Shown in pieces: positions 43,693 through 54,079 of a DNA stretch of 64,000 nt. The stretch spans positions 28,108,996 to 28,172,995 of the forward strand of contig NC_050467.1 of assembly GCF_013373865.1 (NCBI RefSeq). Reading direction: 5' to 3'. How positions within the stretch are numbered: position 1 is the first letter of the stretch; each line of letters starts with the position of its first letter. The stretch comes from Monomorium pharaonis (Eukaryota > Arthropoda > Insecta > Hymenoptera > Formicidae). A program made the translations under genes and the position numbers. Under the pieces are notes generated by a model, which was not told the DNA's origin, did not search any database, and saw only the letters and a list, made by a program, of their open reading frames with translations.

Positions 43693-45357
43693 TTAGCGTG
43701 ATCCGCGCATTTTCTTACGTATCACGATAATTCCTATGACTATCACTATTACAACTATTACAATGGTTGTTCCGCTTGTTGCCATTGGAAAAATAAAGTG
43801 TGGCGATTGAAAGATCGAGTTTGGTCTTTTTTCAATTTCGTTATTTATTTCATCTATTTTTTGCTTATAGCTTTCTAGTTCTGTTGGGTTTCGTATAACC
43901 TCTTTTAATTTTATTTTTCTCGTTATGTCTGTGTCGTTTGTTGAGTCAGACTTTTGTATTAGCGAGATGTTGTATTGCGGTAGATACGTTTCTACTCGCG
44001 TTTCATATGATACCTTGAGTGATTTTATTATAGCGTTTTCCGTCGCTATTTTACAACTATTTTTAAACGTTATTCTACCCGTTCTTTCAATCTTTTCCTT
44101 TATCTGTCCGTGGTCTTTACAGTATATAGTGATTACTTGGCTTCTCGGTGTCGAGTATAGCCACGAGTGTGAGTTCTCTAATGCTATCCAAATACTATTA
44201 TTCGATATAGTATTTTTTATTTTACAGTCTCTATTGTTTTCTTTGATTTCCGCGTATATTTTTACTTCGCATATGGAGTCTGCATTTATCCTATATACCG
44301 GATGGTTCTGCGTACATAAGTATTCGCGATTTATTTTTACGCATTTCTGTAGGTCGCTATTCGCTAGTATTATATACGTACGCTGTACTGTATCTATCGC
44401 TACGAGAGGATGGTTTACTTCTATGAATGAGAAGATGTTATTTGGATCTGGGATAGGTAGAGGAATTACATTATGAATTTCATATTTCGGTATTGATATG
44501 AGTGGAAATTTCAGAATGGTGTATATATGAGAATGGTCGCAATACGCGCCTATTTCCGCGAATCTTTCTATCGTCGACCATTCTTCTTTGCCTATTCTAA
44601 AGGGGAAATATAATCCTTCAGGCAATTTCGAGCTTGCGTCTTTAAGAGACTCTATTATTTCATTGATGGGTGTTAGGCGAGGATGCAACATTCCCTTTTT
44701 GACATTTGCTACGTATTCTAATACGTCTTCTGCGTCTCGCGTTAAGTCAGCTAGTATAGCGTTAATAATTATGAAATGTTCATGTAGATTATTCTGTTTT
44801 TCGTCTTCGATAAGTTTTGTCCGCAATTTGTCAGTTGCGTCTGCGAGAGTGTTTTCGTTTTGTCGTATTGTTCGTTCGTTGTTGTCAATGTGGGCTATTG
44901 TCGCTTTCATTATTTTCAGTTGGTTTTTTATTGCATGTTTATTTAGTTCTTCAGCATTATGCAATATTGTCAATTGCTCGTTGATGAGTTTTTCATCATT
45001 TGCATCCATGGTACCAAACAACGATTTCGCCACAGATCCTATTCCATCGATCAATCCTCTCTTTTGTGCGGTTTGTTTCTTGTACGTTGAGTTTATTCGT
45101 TCTATTAGATTATTTGTTCTTTCGAAACCTTTCTTAATAATTTCATGCAAGTTTGTGCATGTTTCCTTGCCGATTACGGCTATCATCTGACATAAATTAT
45201 CTGTTTTATGTACGTATTTTTCTAATTGCGTAAGTCGTTTGGTTAGTGACGTAGCGTCTACTTTGATTATCACCTTCCAGGAAGATTCCACTTGGTGTAG
45301 TATTCCTATCTTCTCGAAATATATTCCCGGATGATGGGTGAATTTTTCTATCTCGTA
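43693..45357 (-). CDS. Envelope-like fusion protein of an insect endogenous retrovirus (errantivirus type)
   Basis: The frame is open from 45357, just after a TAG that could serve as the splice acceptor for a subgenomic env mRNA, to the stop at 43693. The nominal start at 45291 is GTG. A basic furin-type site is followed at once by a Gly-rich hydrophobic fusion-peptide-like segment (about residues 75-95 from 45291). A long helical region, a Cys-containing ectodomain and a single C-terminal membrane anchor (Val/Ile-rich, about 43712-43765) with a short basic tail follow. This matches the class I, baculovirus-F-like Env of gypsy-type errantiviruses. No signal peptide is seen in this exon, so one could come from an upstream exon. 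The frame is intact over this span, unlike pol. Whether it is ever made is unknown. Confidence 0.8.
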   Translation of the reverse strand, partial: YEIEKFTHHPGIYFEKIGILHQVESSWKVIIKVDATSLTKRLTQLEKYVHKTDNLCQMIAVIGKETCTNLHEIIKKGFERTNNLIERINSTYKKQTAQKRGLIDGIGSVAKSLFGTMDANDEKLINEQLTILHNAEELNKHAIKNQLKIMKATIAHIDNNERTIRQNENTLADATDKLRTKLIEDEKQNNLHEHFIIINAILADLTRDAEDVLEYVANVKKGMLHPRLTPINEIIESLKDASSKLPEGLYFPFRIGKEEWSTIERFAEIGAYCDHSHIYTILKFPLISIPKYEIHNVIPLPIPDPNNIFSFIEVNHPLVAIDTVQRTYIILANSDLQKCVKINREYLCTQNHPVYRINADSICEVKIYAEIKENNRDCKIKNTISNNSIWIALENSHSWLYSTPRSQVITIYCKDHGQIKEKIERTGRITFKNSCKIATENAIIKSLKVSYETRVETYLPQYNISLIQKSDSTNDTDITRKIKLKEVIRNPTELESYKQKIDEINNEIEKRPNSIFQSPHFIFPMATSGTTIVIVVIVIVIGIIVIRKKMRGSR

Positions 45358-45691
45358 CTATGGCTTTATGTCCGGTTCTTCCGCGGCATTTAGTGTTGCC
45401 CAGATTATACATCTGTAATTATTTTTAAAAAATATTTTTTTTTTTTTTGTGTACGAGGAATTTCTTATTAGATCGATTTTTGCTACGCGTATCTTATTAA
45501 ATTGTGTCAGCGTTTTGCTGCACGTGCGTTTGATGCTGCTAATTTGTGGCTGCTTAGTAGTGCATATTTTTTTCGTTCTCGTCTTTCTTTTTTGCCTTTC
45601 ATTTTTTCTTTGGGCGGTACGAATTTTCAGTCTTTTGTCGGCCTTCCATTAGTTTGTTTGCGTGTCGCGAGTTTACGGTTTTTTCGTTGCT

Positions 45692-46144
45692 ATGTTTCGT
45701 CGCGACTCGAGTTCGTGCTATAGTGCGGAGAGTGAGGGGAGTGATTGTGGCGAGAGCGATGGGTATGATGATGTCTTCTCCGATTTTCATGATCGGGAGA
45801 CGATCATCCTATCTGACGACTTGGATGAGTTGAACTACATTCCTCTGGATGAGGACAAAAGTTCCGATCCTGCCGAGCCTTTGCCTGTCAATGGATATGA
45901 GCATTTAGCCGAATTTAATGATGGTCCCGTTCCTTGGGAGGAACTCGTTTTATATGTGGACGTTTCGAAGGATGTTGGCATGAGTGCTTCTGTGAGTGCA
46001 GAGGACGAAGGAGCCTCCGAGGGGACGTGTTTCCATAGTGGCGAGTACGAGGATACTGTAGGATTCGCGGTAGAGTTATCTTTACGCGACGGAGTCTCGT
46101 CGTGTCTGGATCTTTCGCCTGAAGATCCAGCTATGGACAGCTGA
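45692..46144 (+). CDS. Antisense acidic ORF inside the Gypsy element (150 residues)
   Basis: The frame is open from a GTG at 45662. The first ATG is at 45692 and gives 150 residues. The protein is rich in Ser, Asp and Glu, begins MFRRDSSS and contains SDDLDELNYIPLDED; I recognise no domain. It lies on the strand opposite to gag-pol-env, in a ~1-kb spacer between the end of pol (46353) and the env frame (45357). That spacer is unusually long for an errantivirus. It may be an antisense gene of the element, a captured host fragment, or a composition effect (the opposite strand also has a ~90-codon open frame here). Confidence 0.35.
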   Translation: MFRRDSSSCYSAESEGSDCGESDGYDDVFSDFHDRETIILSDDLDELNYIPLDEDKSSDPAEPLPVNGYEHLAEFNDGPVPWEELVLYVDVSKDVGMSASVSAEDEGASEGTCFHSGEYEDTVGFAVELSLRDGVSSCLDLSPEDPAMDS

Positions 46145-46352
46145 TTGGCTGTTTACTTATACACTGTTCCGTAGTTTGTAGTGCTAGTTTTTAAGTGTAG
46201 TGATAGTTTATTTTTGGTGTGGGTAATGCACTAGCATATGACTGTTATCCTGGTTACTCGGGCTATGTTCCGGCTGGCGGCATCATCATGGTAAGTCTCT
46301 ATTTTTGTTTTGCTCTCTTTTTCTTTTCTCTTTTTCTTTTTCGCCTTATTAG

Positions 46353-48950
46353 TTACGCTTCAATAAACGGTTTTAGGCGGTTTACGTGCACGCGCGTAGT
46401 TGTCCTGCCTCGTTTAATCGTGTAGTTGACTTCCGAGTGTTTTTCGGTCACCGTGTACGGTCCGGTCCATTGCGCGTCGAGTTTCTTGGATCTCCCGCGC
46501 CGGAGCGTCTCGTCGTATAATAATACCTTCTCACCGACTTTAAATTTTGTTTCCTTCGCGCGTTTATCGTATTGCGTTTTTGCTTTGGCCTTTCCTTCTT
46601 TTATATTTTCGCGTGCAACACGGTTTGCGGCCCTTAACCTCTCCCTTAATTCTTGCGCATAGTCGTCGTAGTTATAGGTGGGTTTAGGTTGTTTCGTTAG
46701 GGCTGTCGGCAGTTCTGCCTATCGACCATATATTAGTTCAAACGGTGTATACCCTGTCGCCGTGTGAGGCGTTGTATTGTATGTGTGCATCGCGTACGGG
46801 ATCCATTCGTCCCAGTCGGTTTGGTCCTGATTTATATAATGTCGCAAGTATTCGGCTAGAGTCCGATGTGATCTTTCAAGAGTTCCATTGCTCTCGGGGT
46901 GGTAGGCGGTTGTTTGAATTTTATTTATTTTCAATAGTTTGCACGTATTTTTGAATATCTCGCTCGTGAAATTCGTGCCTTGATCCGTTAATACGTAATC
47001 TGGCGTTCCGCATTCCAGCACAATTTTCGTGACAAATTCTTTGCTCACGGTATTTGCTTCCTGGTTCGGGATAGGTATCGCCTTACTGAATTTTGTAAGA
47101 TGATCCTGAAAAGTTAGTAGGTACCTATTGTCGTTGTTTGTTATTGTAAATGGTCCTACAATGTCGAGCGCACATTTCTCGAAGGGTCGGCTTGGCGTAT
47201 CTGTGACGATAAGAGGTGCCTTTATTCTTCGAGAGAGTTTATTCTTTTGGCATAACTCGCATTTTCTTATGTACCGCTCTACATCGGCCGTTAATCCAGG
47301 CCAATTATGTTTGAGTCGTATTCTTTTTATTGTTCTTTCGATTCCTTGATGTCCTCCTGTAGGTGCATCATGGTATTCATACAGAATCTGTTTTTTCTGT
47401 TCTTCTGTATATGCTAGTTCGCATTTTTTATCCTCTTCTGTATCATCTTCATTGGATGTGTATGCGTGTTCGCCGTCTTCGTTTAGCGCTAGGACTTTAT
47501 CAGTTGCTTCTGTAACGTGAGCTTCCCGCTTCACGTTACGACTCAGCGCGTCGGCGTTCGCGTTCGCGCGACCGGCCTTATGAATGATTTCATAATCGTA
47601 CTCTTCCAGTTTCAATCTCCATCGAATCAGTCTTGATCCGGGGTCGTTTACATTAAACAACCATATAAGGGGTTTATGATCGGTTACGATCTTAAACTTG
47701 GTCCCATATACATATGGTCGGAAATGTTTTACAGCCCATACTATGGCGAGTAATTCTTTCTCGGTGGTACTATAATTCTGCTCTGCGCGATTTAATATTC
47801 TGCTCGCGTAAGCAATGGGACGATCGTTGCCTATCGGTCCCTGTGACAATACCGCTCCGATTGCATAATCGGATGCGTCTGTGGTCACATTAAATTCTTT
47901 TGTGAAATCTGGATATTGGAGCACTGGTGCCGTCGTTAATTTTTCTTTTAGCGTATTAAAGGCTATTTGTTGTTTGGCGGCCCACGCGAATTTTTCTGTT
48001 TTCTTGGTTAGTTTGGTTAACGGTTTTGCGATTTTGGAAAATTCTTTAATGAATTTTCTATAATATCCGGCAAGGTCTATAAAGGACTGAACATCCTTTA
48101 CTTTTTGTGGTTCCGGAAAATCTTTTATTGCTTGCAGCTTTGCTGGATCCGGTGATATTCCATCTTCGGAAATCACATGTCCTAAATAATTGACTTCCTT
48201 GCGTAAAAATTCGCATTTGTCTGGCTGCAGCTTTAAATTCGCTTCTCGTAAGCGTTGCAGTACTTCCGTTAACCGTTTGTTATGATCTTCTAGACTCGAG
48301 CCGTATATCACTATGTCATCGAGATATACTAAGCATCTGAGTCCTTGTATTCCTATGAGTACTGAATTCATCAGTCTCTGGAACGTGGCTGGCGCGTTTT
48401 TTAATCCGAACGGCATTCGATTGTATTCGTAATGTCCGTACGGTGTTGAGAACGCTGTCTTTGGTTTATCGTGCTCAGCCATTGGTATCTGATGATATCC
48501 TGACGCTAAGTCTAGCGTTGAAAAATATTTGGCGTTTCCCAATTGATCTAGGATTTCCTCTATGTTGGGTAGGGGAAATGAGTCGCCAATAGTTAGATCG
48601 TTGAGCTTTCTGAAGTCGATTACAATTCAAAGCTTCGGTTTTCCGGCCGAGTCAGCTTTTTTGGGTACCACTAATAGTGGCGCGTTCCACTGACTCGTGC
48701 TAGTTCTGATAATGCCATCGTGTAGCATTTGCTTTATCTGCGTATTCACCTCTTCCTTATGCTTCGCAGGGAGGCGATACGGTCGTACGTTGACCGGCGA
48801 TGCGTCGGCTCGTGTACGTATCTCATGTTTCACTGCTGCGGTGCATGTCAGTGATTCTCCACTTAGGTGGAATATGTCTTGATACTCTTCGCATATCCGT
48901 GTGAGAGCCTGTCTTTCTTCCGAGTTGAGGTGCCGGGTGCGTAGTGTTTG
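46353..48950 (-). pseudogene. Gypsy pol: reverse transcriptase, RNase H, integrase, with in-frame stops
   Basis: It reads in the same frame as the upstream gag-protease. Reverse transcriptase motifs include VPKKAD and YLDD (about 48313-48324). RNase H follows (TDASDYAIGA, TDHKPL), then integrase with an HHCC-type region (about 47215-47330) and the core acids in LDIVGPF, LTDQGTNF and ESNGTLE. A C-terminal chromo/GPY-like tail runs to TAA at 46353-46355. Two stops interrupt the frame: TGA at 48627-48629 in the fingers of RT, and TAG at 46719-46721 just after the integrase core. The first is consistent with decay of a CpG-containing codon. The catalytic motifs are otherwise intact. The family is Ty3/Gypsy, errantivirus-like, judged from the linked env. 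As assembled it cannot give a full pol protein without readthrough. Confidence 0.85.
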
Positions 48951-50966
48951 TCAGATTCGTTCGCTCCGCGGTTTATCTGTACATTCCGCTTCGTCGATAA
49001 CAGCGTATATCTGATAATCGTTTTCGTCGTGATCTTCTATGGTCACGTGCGGAGTACGTATTTCTACCGGCTTGTTGGTTGTATTTATTACGCTAATTGC
49101 GCATGCAAAATTTTTTGGTTCCACCAGACATCGGCCGATATACACCCCGGGTTTAGTTTCTTTTGCTTGGATCACTCCGGGTTGATTTCGGTTAGTGATG
49201 GCTCGGATGATAGTCTCGCTGCGCGGCTGTAGAGTAATTTTGCCGCAGGGTCTTAGTTTAAATGAGACGCCGGCTATTTTTAATTTCTGTTTGTCGTAAT
49301 CACAAACTACGCGGTGTTTTTTCATGAAGTCGAGTCCAAGTATTCCGTCGTACTCCATGGGGAAATCATCCTTGACTACGTACATAGTATGTTTTAATAC
49401 TTGTTCGCCTAGTTTAATGTGGGCCTGCATGCTCCCGATGGTGTGCATTTTGTGGCCAGTTATCCCTGCTAGGGTAATTTTTTCGGGAGAAATTTTGGTT
49501 TTCCCTTTCAAAGTTTTTACTTTTATGAGTGAGAGGGTTGCGCCTGAATCAAAAAGCATGTCAATCTCCCCTGATCGCGTCTCCTGTATCGGGAGCGTGA
49601 TTTGATCGAGGCCGCTGCTCGGCTGGGCGGCTCGAGTTACTTGCGCAACTTGATACGAGCGCGCGCACTTATCTTGTTTTCCAGCTGGTCCTCTTTCTTC
49701 TTCGCTACTGTATTCGGAATCGGAGTTTCTTTTCTTTCGCGATTCAATTGTTTTTCGCGTATTACTATTTTTTATATTATTGTGTCGTGGTCCTTGGAGG
49801 CCTTTTGACGTTTTATTTATGGTTTTTCCGTTTAAGTGCCAGCATTCATTCCGAGTGTGGCCGCGTTTCTTGCAGTGTTTGCAAAATTTGTCGACTGCAT
49901 TGACGCGTGATTTCTCCGGTTGCGGTAACGAAAAGCGATTTGCATACCGGCTGCTTCGGCAATCCTTGCCATGGTGCCCCATTTTTCCACATTTGCGGCA
50001 TTGTAATTTATTTTTGTAATTGTCTCCGCCAAGCGTGTTATATTTCGGCTTGGGTCGGTTAGCGGCCGTTCCTTTTATCCGTTCTTCCGCGCTAGCAGCG
50101 GCTATTGCCTCTTGCAGTGTCGCGCATCCGCGCGATCGGACTACGGCTTTCGTGTCGTCGTTAAGTCTGATTTGATAATTTTCGAGTGCTTGTTGCTGCA
50201 AAATATCTATTATCGCGCGTTTGTTTTCGGTCGTGTAGTGTTGTCGACCCTCTATCATGGACTCGTACAGGTCCATTGTTAATTTGTCGGCGCGGAGTCC
50301 GTATGTTCGCGCGTTTTCCCCAGTTCTTTGTTTAAGCGTATTAAACTCGATTTGTAAATGCGTGTTGCTCTTTTTGCTAGCGTAACACGCTTCTAGCTCC
50401 TGTTTTAATTGCTCGAAATCTCGGACTTTTCGCGTTTGGAAATCCAGCATGGCACGACCTTTTAATTTGGTGCATAATATTGCGCCTAATAGCGTCACTT
50501 CGTCGGCCGGGTCAATGTTTTCTACCGCGCAGGTCATTGCGCTTAAGAATTCTTGCAGTTTACTTGCATTCCCATCGAATTCTGGGATCATGCAACGCGC
50601 TTCCTTTAACGGTAGTGTCCCGCGGCCTCTTCGATGTCGAACGTCTTCGTCGTGGTCTATAATGGTCGTATCTCTCCGGTTCGGTCGCGATGGGCGATAA
50701 TCGTAGATGCGCTGCGTGTGCAGTTGTGTTTCTCGCACGGCGTCTATATCTGTTTGTAACCGACGGATTTCTTGAATTACGGCGCGTAGCGTATCCCGGA
50801 CTTCGTCGTCTCTTTCTCTCGCTACGTTGGGCTGTGCTACCCTGGCGGCCGGATTTTCGCGAATTGTTTGTTGTATTTCTTGTAGTTCTCTTTCCGCGTC
50901 AGCCATAAATTGTTGCGCTTCCGTTTGTTCAGCGCCCGATGGCTGTGCTTGGTCGTTGGCACTCAT
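48951..50966 (-). CDS. Gypsy gag-protease polyprotein
   Basis: The ATG at 50966 begins 671 residues. A Glu/Gln-rich N-terminus includes a helical region, followed by a retrotransposon Gag domain (about residues 125-260). Two CCHC knuckles follow: CRKCGKMGHHGKDC from C323, and CKHCKKRGHTRNEC about 35 residues later. The retropepsin has LFDSGATLSLI (D473) and a later ILGLDF. The stop is TGA at 48951-48953. Pol continues in the same frame beyond it, so this may be a decayed sense codon or a readthrough site; the following CAA ACA is not a standard UGA leaky context. The product would form the capsid-like particle and process the polyprotein. Confidence 0.88.
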   Translation of the reverse strand: MSANDQAQPSGAEQTEAQQFMADAERELQEIQQTIRENPAARVAQPNVARERDDEVRDTLRAVIQEIRRLQTDIDAVRETQLHTQRIYDYRPSRPNRRDTTIIDHDEDVRHRRGRGTLPLKEARCMIPEFDGNASKLQEFLSAMTCAVENIDPADEVTLLGAILCTKLKGRAMLDFQTRKVRDFEQLKQELEACYASKKSNTHLQIEFNTLKQRTGENARTYGLRADKLTMDLYESMIEGRQHYTTENKRAIIDILQQQALENYQIRLNDDTKAVVRSRGCATLQEAIAAASAEERIKGTAANRPKPKYNTLGGDNYKNKLQCRKCGKMGHHGKDCRSSRYANRFSLPQPEKSRVNAVDKFCKHCKKRGHTRNECWHLNGKTINKTSKGLQGPRHNNIKNSNTRKTIESRKKRNSDSEYSSEEERGPAGKQDKCARSYQVAQVTRAAQPSSGLDQITLPIQETRSGEIDMLFDSGATLSLIKVKTLKGKTKISPEKITLAGITGHKMHTIGSMQAHIKLGEQVLKHTMYVVKDDFPMEYDGILGLDFMKKHRVVCDYDKQKLKIAGVSFKLRPCGKITLQPRSETIIRAITNRNQPGVIQAKETKPGVYIGRCLVEPKNFACAISVINTTNKPVEIRTPHVTIEDHDENDYQIYAVIDEAECTDKPRSERI

Positions 50967-51019
50967 TGCGTATCGTTCGAGAATTTCTTCCGGGTTAAAT
51001 ATATCCGAATCGTACGAGG

Positions 51020-51370
51020 TCAGTGAGAATTCACCTCGTGAGGATATGCGACTCGGGGTCGGCTAACGTATGGTCTCGTCCGTCGGATCTCGCGGTCTGG
51101 TTCCGGCAAATCTGATCGTGTCGCGTATTCGAATAAACTTGAATCGAGACTCGTGAAGGGAAATTCTCGCTCGCGTACCACGTACTCGGGTAACTCGCTA
51201 TTGCCTTCGGGGGGATATTCTAAAGCTCTGCGCACGTTATCCCGATCCTCGCGAAGAGCTTGGGCCGATCGCCAGGCAAGATCTAGTTCTAAATAATGTA
51301 TTGATCGCGCTGCAGCTGCACTGAAGAGCCACGATTCGTTGCGTATAGGCGAGTTACTATTGTCGGACAT
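51020..51370 (-). CDS. Leader ORF upstream of gag (116 residues)
   Basis: ATG at 51370, stop 54 bases before the gag ATG and in a different frame. The peptide is rich in Arg, Glu and Ser, with no known domain. It may be a true leader peptide or the original gag N-terminus shifted out of frame. Its composition resembles the start of Gag proteins. Confidence 0.4.
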   Translation of the reverse strand: MSDNSNSPIRNESWLFSAAAARSIHYLELDLAWRSAQALREDRDNVRRALEYPPEGNSELPEYVVREREFPFTSLDSSLFEYATRSDLPEPDREIRRTRPYVSRPRVAYPHEVNSH

Positions 51371-51807
51371 TCGCCTATTCTAATTTCTGTTTCGATAACT
51401 AGGTTACCGGGGGCCTGCGTATTTCGGGGTTTTTCGGACGCGCTAACTTATAATCTATTTCGCATTACAAGATTTGTCGGACTTACATTAACGCCGTATA
51501 TCGTAGCATGTTGTCGTCCGTCGTTTCGCCGCTTGGCTGGTGAATCACGATGCGGTAGGTCGGTGCCTTCTCCGATTACGCCGCTATCGCTGTTGCGCTG
51601 TCCGATGGCGGAGCTCTGGCTCGATGGCTGTCTTCCTTGCTGGATCTCGGGTCCGCAGATCAGCTGATCGGCTCGGCTGCGTGGTGCAGGATCTTTGGCG
51701 AGTTTAGTTCGCTCTGATCGGCTTCCGCTCTTTTCCCTTTTTAGCTGTTCTCTTCTAGACTCTGCGTCCGTTAGGGACTACTTTCCTTGTAGGTTCTTCG
51801 GCAGTGG

Positions 51808-51825
51808 ATCCCACCGCTGCCACCA
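51808..51825 (-). promoter_or_regulatory. Gypsy primer-binding site matching tRNA-Leu
   Basis: On the minus strand TGGTGGCAGCGGTGGGAT is complementary to the 3' end expected for a tRNA-Leu (…CCACCGCTGCCA). It lies about 8 bases inside the LTR edge. Confidence 0.7.
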
Positions 51826-51832
51826 GATTTGT

Positions 51833-52347
51833 TGTGGCCCTTCTTAGATAAAGGGTCACAGGTTATAGGGATCGTCTGCCGATGCTCCTCGGGTCAGGTC
51901 TTCGAGAGATTATAGCCAGTTGTAGTATAAAGATATATATGTATATTCTTTCTTAGTTACACTTGATAACACTTATATATATAATAATAAACCGTAACGA
52001 GTATTACAGAGTCAGCGACATACGTGCGTCGCTGTATACGGTATCGCAAAAGCCCGCTCGTTGTCTGTCCACCGGCGTATTTATACACCGGTTTTGGGCG
52101 TATGACCGCGGAAGGTACTTCCGCGGTCACTGGCCTTTAGACAGTGTATGTGCTTAGCCAGCAATTGCTGGCTATGCGGATTCTACCCCAAAATCAGATG
52201 ATTTTGGGTGTTGAGTCTTAGGCAACCGGGTGTATTTCCCGGTGCGACGCCCGGTATGTAGGCCGGGCGATGTCCGCGCGCGAGGTGTCATCTGACACCT
52301 ACTATCGCTTGCAATAGGCCGTATGTGAGTGTGATGCACTCACAACA
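51833..52347 (-). repeat. Gypsy 5' LTR (about 515 bp), palindrome-rich
   Basis: Begins TGTTGTGAGTGCATCAC at 52347 and ends ...CCACAACA near 51833, next to the primer-binding site. U3 holds several near-perfect palindromes at 52283-52300, 52187-52208, 52155-52174 and 52104-52128. A TATAAATA lies at 52085-52078. No second copy was found on the env side. Confidence 0.75.
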
Positions 52348-53600
52348 CATTTATATTTATATTTATATTTTTATTTATTTTTTTATATTTATCTCTTTAA
52401 TAATTTTGAATATACTGTCATTGAAGCAACAATGTATACATATATTGTCATTTGTTTAGAAGAATAGCATTAAAGTTACCTCGCGTTGACAACAATATAA
52501 TATTGTACGATTTTGCAGATTATTATGACATAACGGTAATGGCACAAATAATTTTATTAAGAATTTTTAAGTTATGGACAAACTTGTTAGTAAATTGTTA
52601 ATTAAAATTGTTATATTATAAAAATTTTAATTTGCCGACTAATGTGGACTCAGTTGAGGTAATTCAGACAATAACTTGTAGTATAATTACGAGAAATAGT
52701 ATAAACATTGTTATCTTGGATGCAAATGATAATTCTGGCAATTTGTTTTAATAAGTGATTTTTAATGATAAAACTTTAATAAAATAAGTTTAATAAAATA
52801 GATTTATACAATAGAATATAAATTGTATTCACAAGGGAACCTTGCGAACCTGAAAATTCGGATTTCAATAAAACATGGCATAAATGTAGAGATAAATACA
52901 TGTGTTACGTTCGATGAAATTTTTCACCTATTTCATCTCACGTCGCGCACCGCGCTCTCGCGTGATCCGCCGGAGCACCCGTCTCACCGAGCGCTCCCCT
53001 CCCCACGAAATCAGACGCGCGGGGTATCAGCGCGTACACCCTACGCTTATACTCTTTATTAATTTTATTGTTATCACGTGCGTAATTATTACCTCAATTG
53101 TTAAAGCTCAAATCCATCGAATCATACCGCGTATAGTTAAAAATTTCATTAAAAGAGTAATATTCTTTCGTCGCCTTTCTATTTGCTATTAACGACAGGG
53201 TGCAACCGCCACCCCTCAACTCCTTTGTTAATTAATAATACTGCAATCCGTCGCAGTCATGCTATGACTCTTTCACATTATTAACAACCTGGAGTAATGT
53301 GAATATTTTTCAACCATGCGGTTCACGCGTGACACCCTCGCGCTGCCGAAGAGTCGGTCCAGCCGCGGAGCGCGTGTACCAAGTGGGATAGCAATAGCTC
53401 GAGCATTATTCCGATCGGGAAGTATGAATGAGATAGCATGAGTAAAGTAATTACGAAGGTATGCGGTTTAATTACTCCGCTCACAGAGGTGATAGGAGAA
53501 AGGCAAAGGAAGCATTCAAACGCTAATCACCCTGGCTACCTCTTGACCGAAGTTTATAATAATCCGAATAAAAATTAGAAACCATAAAATTTCAAAAATA
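52348..53600. other. Unassigned noncoding DNA
   Basis: AT-rich to about 52900, then mixed GC-rich segments (52930-53030, 53330-53400). No supported ORF. Composition near 53340-53600 suggests old retroelement UTR sequence, but nothing is specific. Confidence 0.4.
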
Positions 53601-53608
53601 ATAGCTAT

Positions 53609-53940
53609 TTGTCGCGGAATTTTCCATGGATTTGAGCTTCCCTACACCCGCGTACCCCTAGGACCCCCTAGTTTTGGGGTATATAAGGAACGCGAGATCC
53701 TCAGGAAGCAGCATTTTTCGCTCATATAACGAGTCGCGCTGCCAGTAGGCATAGACGTTACTCTGTGGGAAGAAAGTGCTATCCGTGTAATAATTATTAG
53801 CCTTCGTGCTCTTACAAATAAGACTACTACCAAGTATACGACATTGTGACCATTAAATTCTTGATAGAATTTAACAAGAACCGAACAGTGCGTAAGTAAC
53901 ATCTCCCTTGTCTACAGAAACGCCGTAAATTACATTCTTA
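53609..53940 (+). repeat. LTR-like promoter segment with TATA box
   Basis: A start-like TGTCGCGGAATTTTCC is followed by GGGGTATATAAGG (53676-53688), and then by a ~200-bp leader-like region. The layout fits U3-TATA-R-U5 of a solo or partial LTR. No second copy or target duplication was found. Confidence 0.3.
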
Positions 53941-54079
53941 CAAATTATCAAATGTAAGCTCACTCTACTTTATTTGAAACAAAGTTTTTTTTTGTGTTCA
54001 ATATAATTATTTAACAAAAATTATAATAAAAATTATACTTAGTAACTAAAAAGAAATTTCTTACTTGTATTATTAAATT

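Noticed and set aside
48951..48953. Programmed readthrough or selenocysteine UGA between Gypsy gag and pol
   Set aside because: The following CAA ACA is not a recognised UGA readthrough context, and another TGA and a TAG occur later in the same frame, so decay is simpler.
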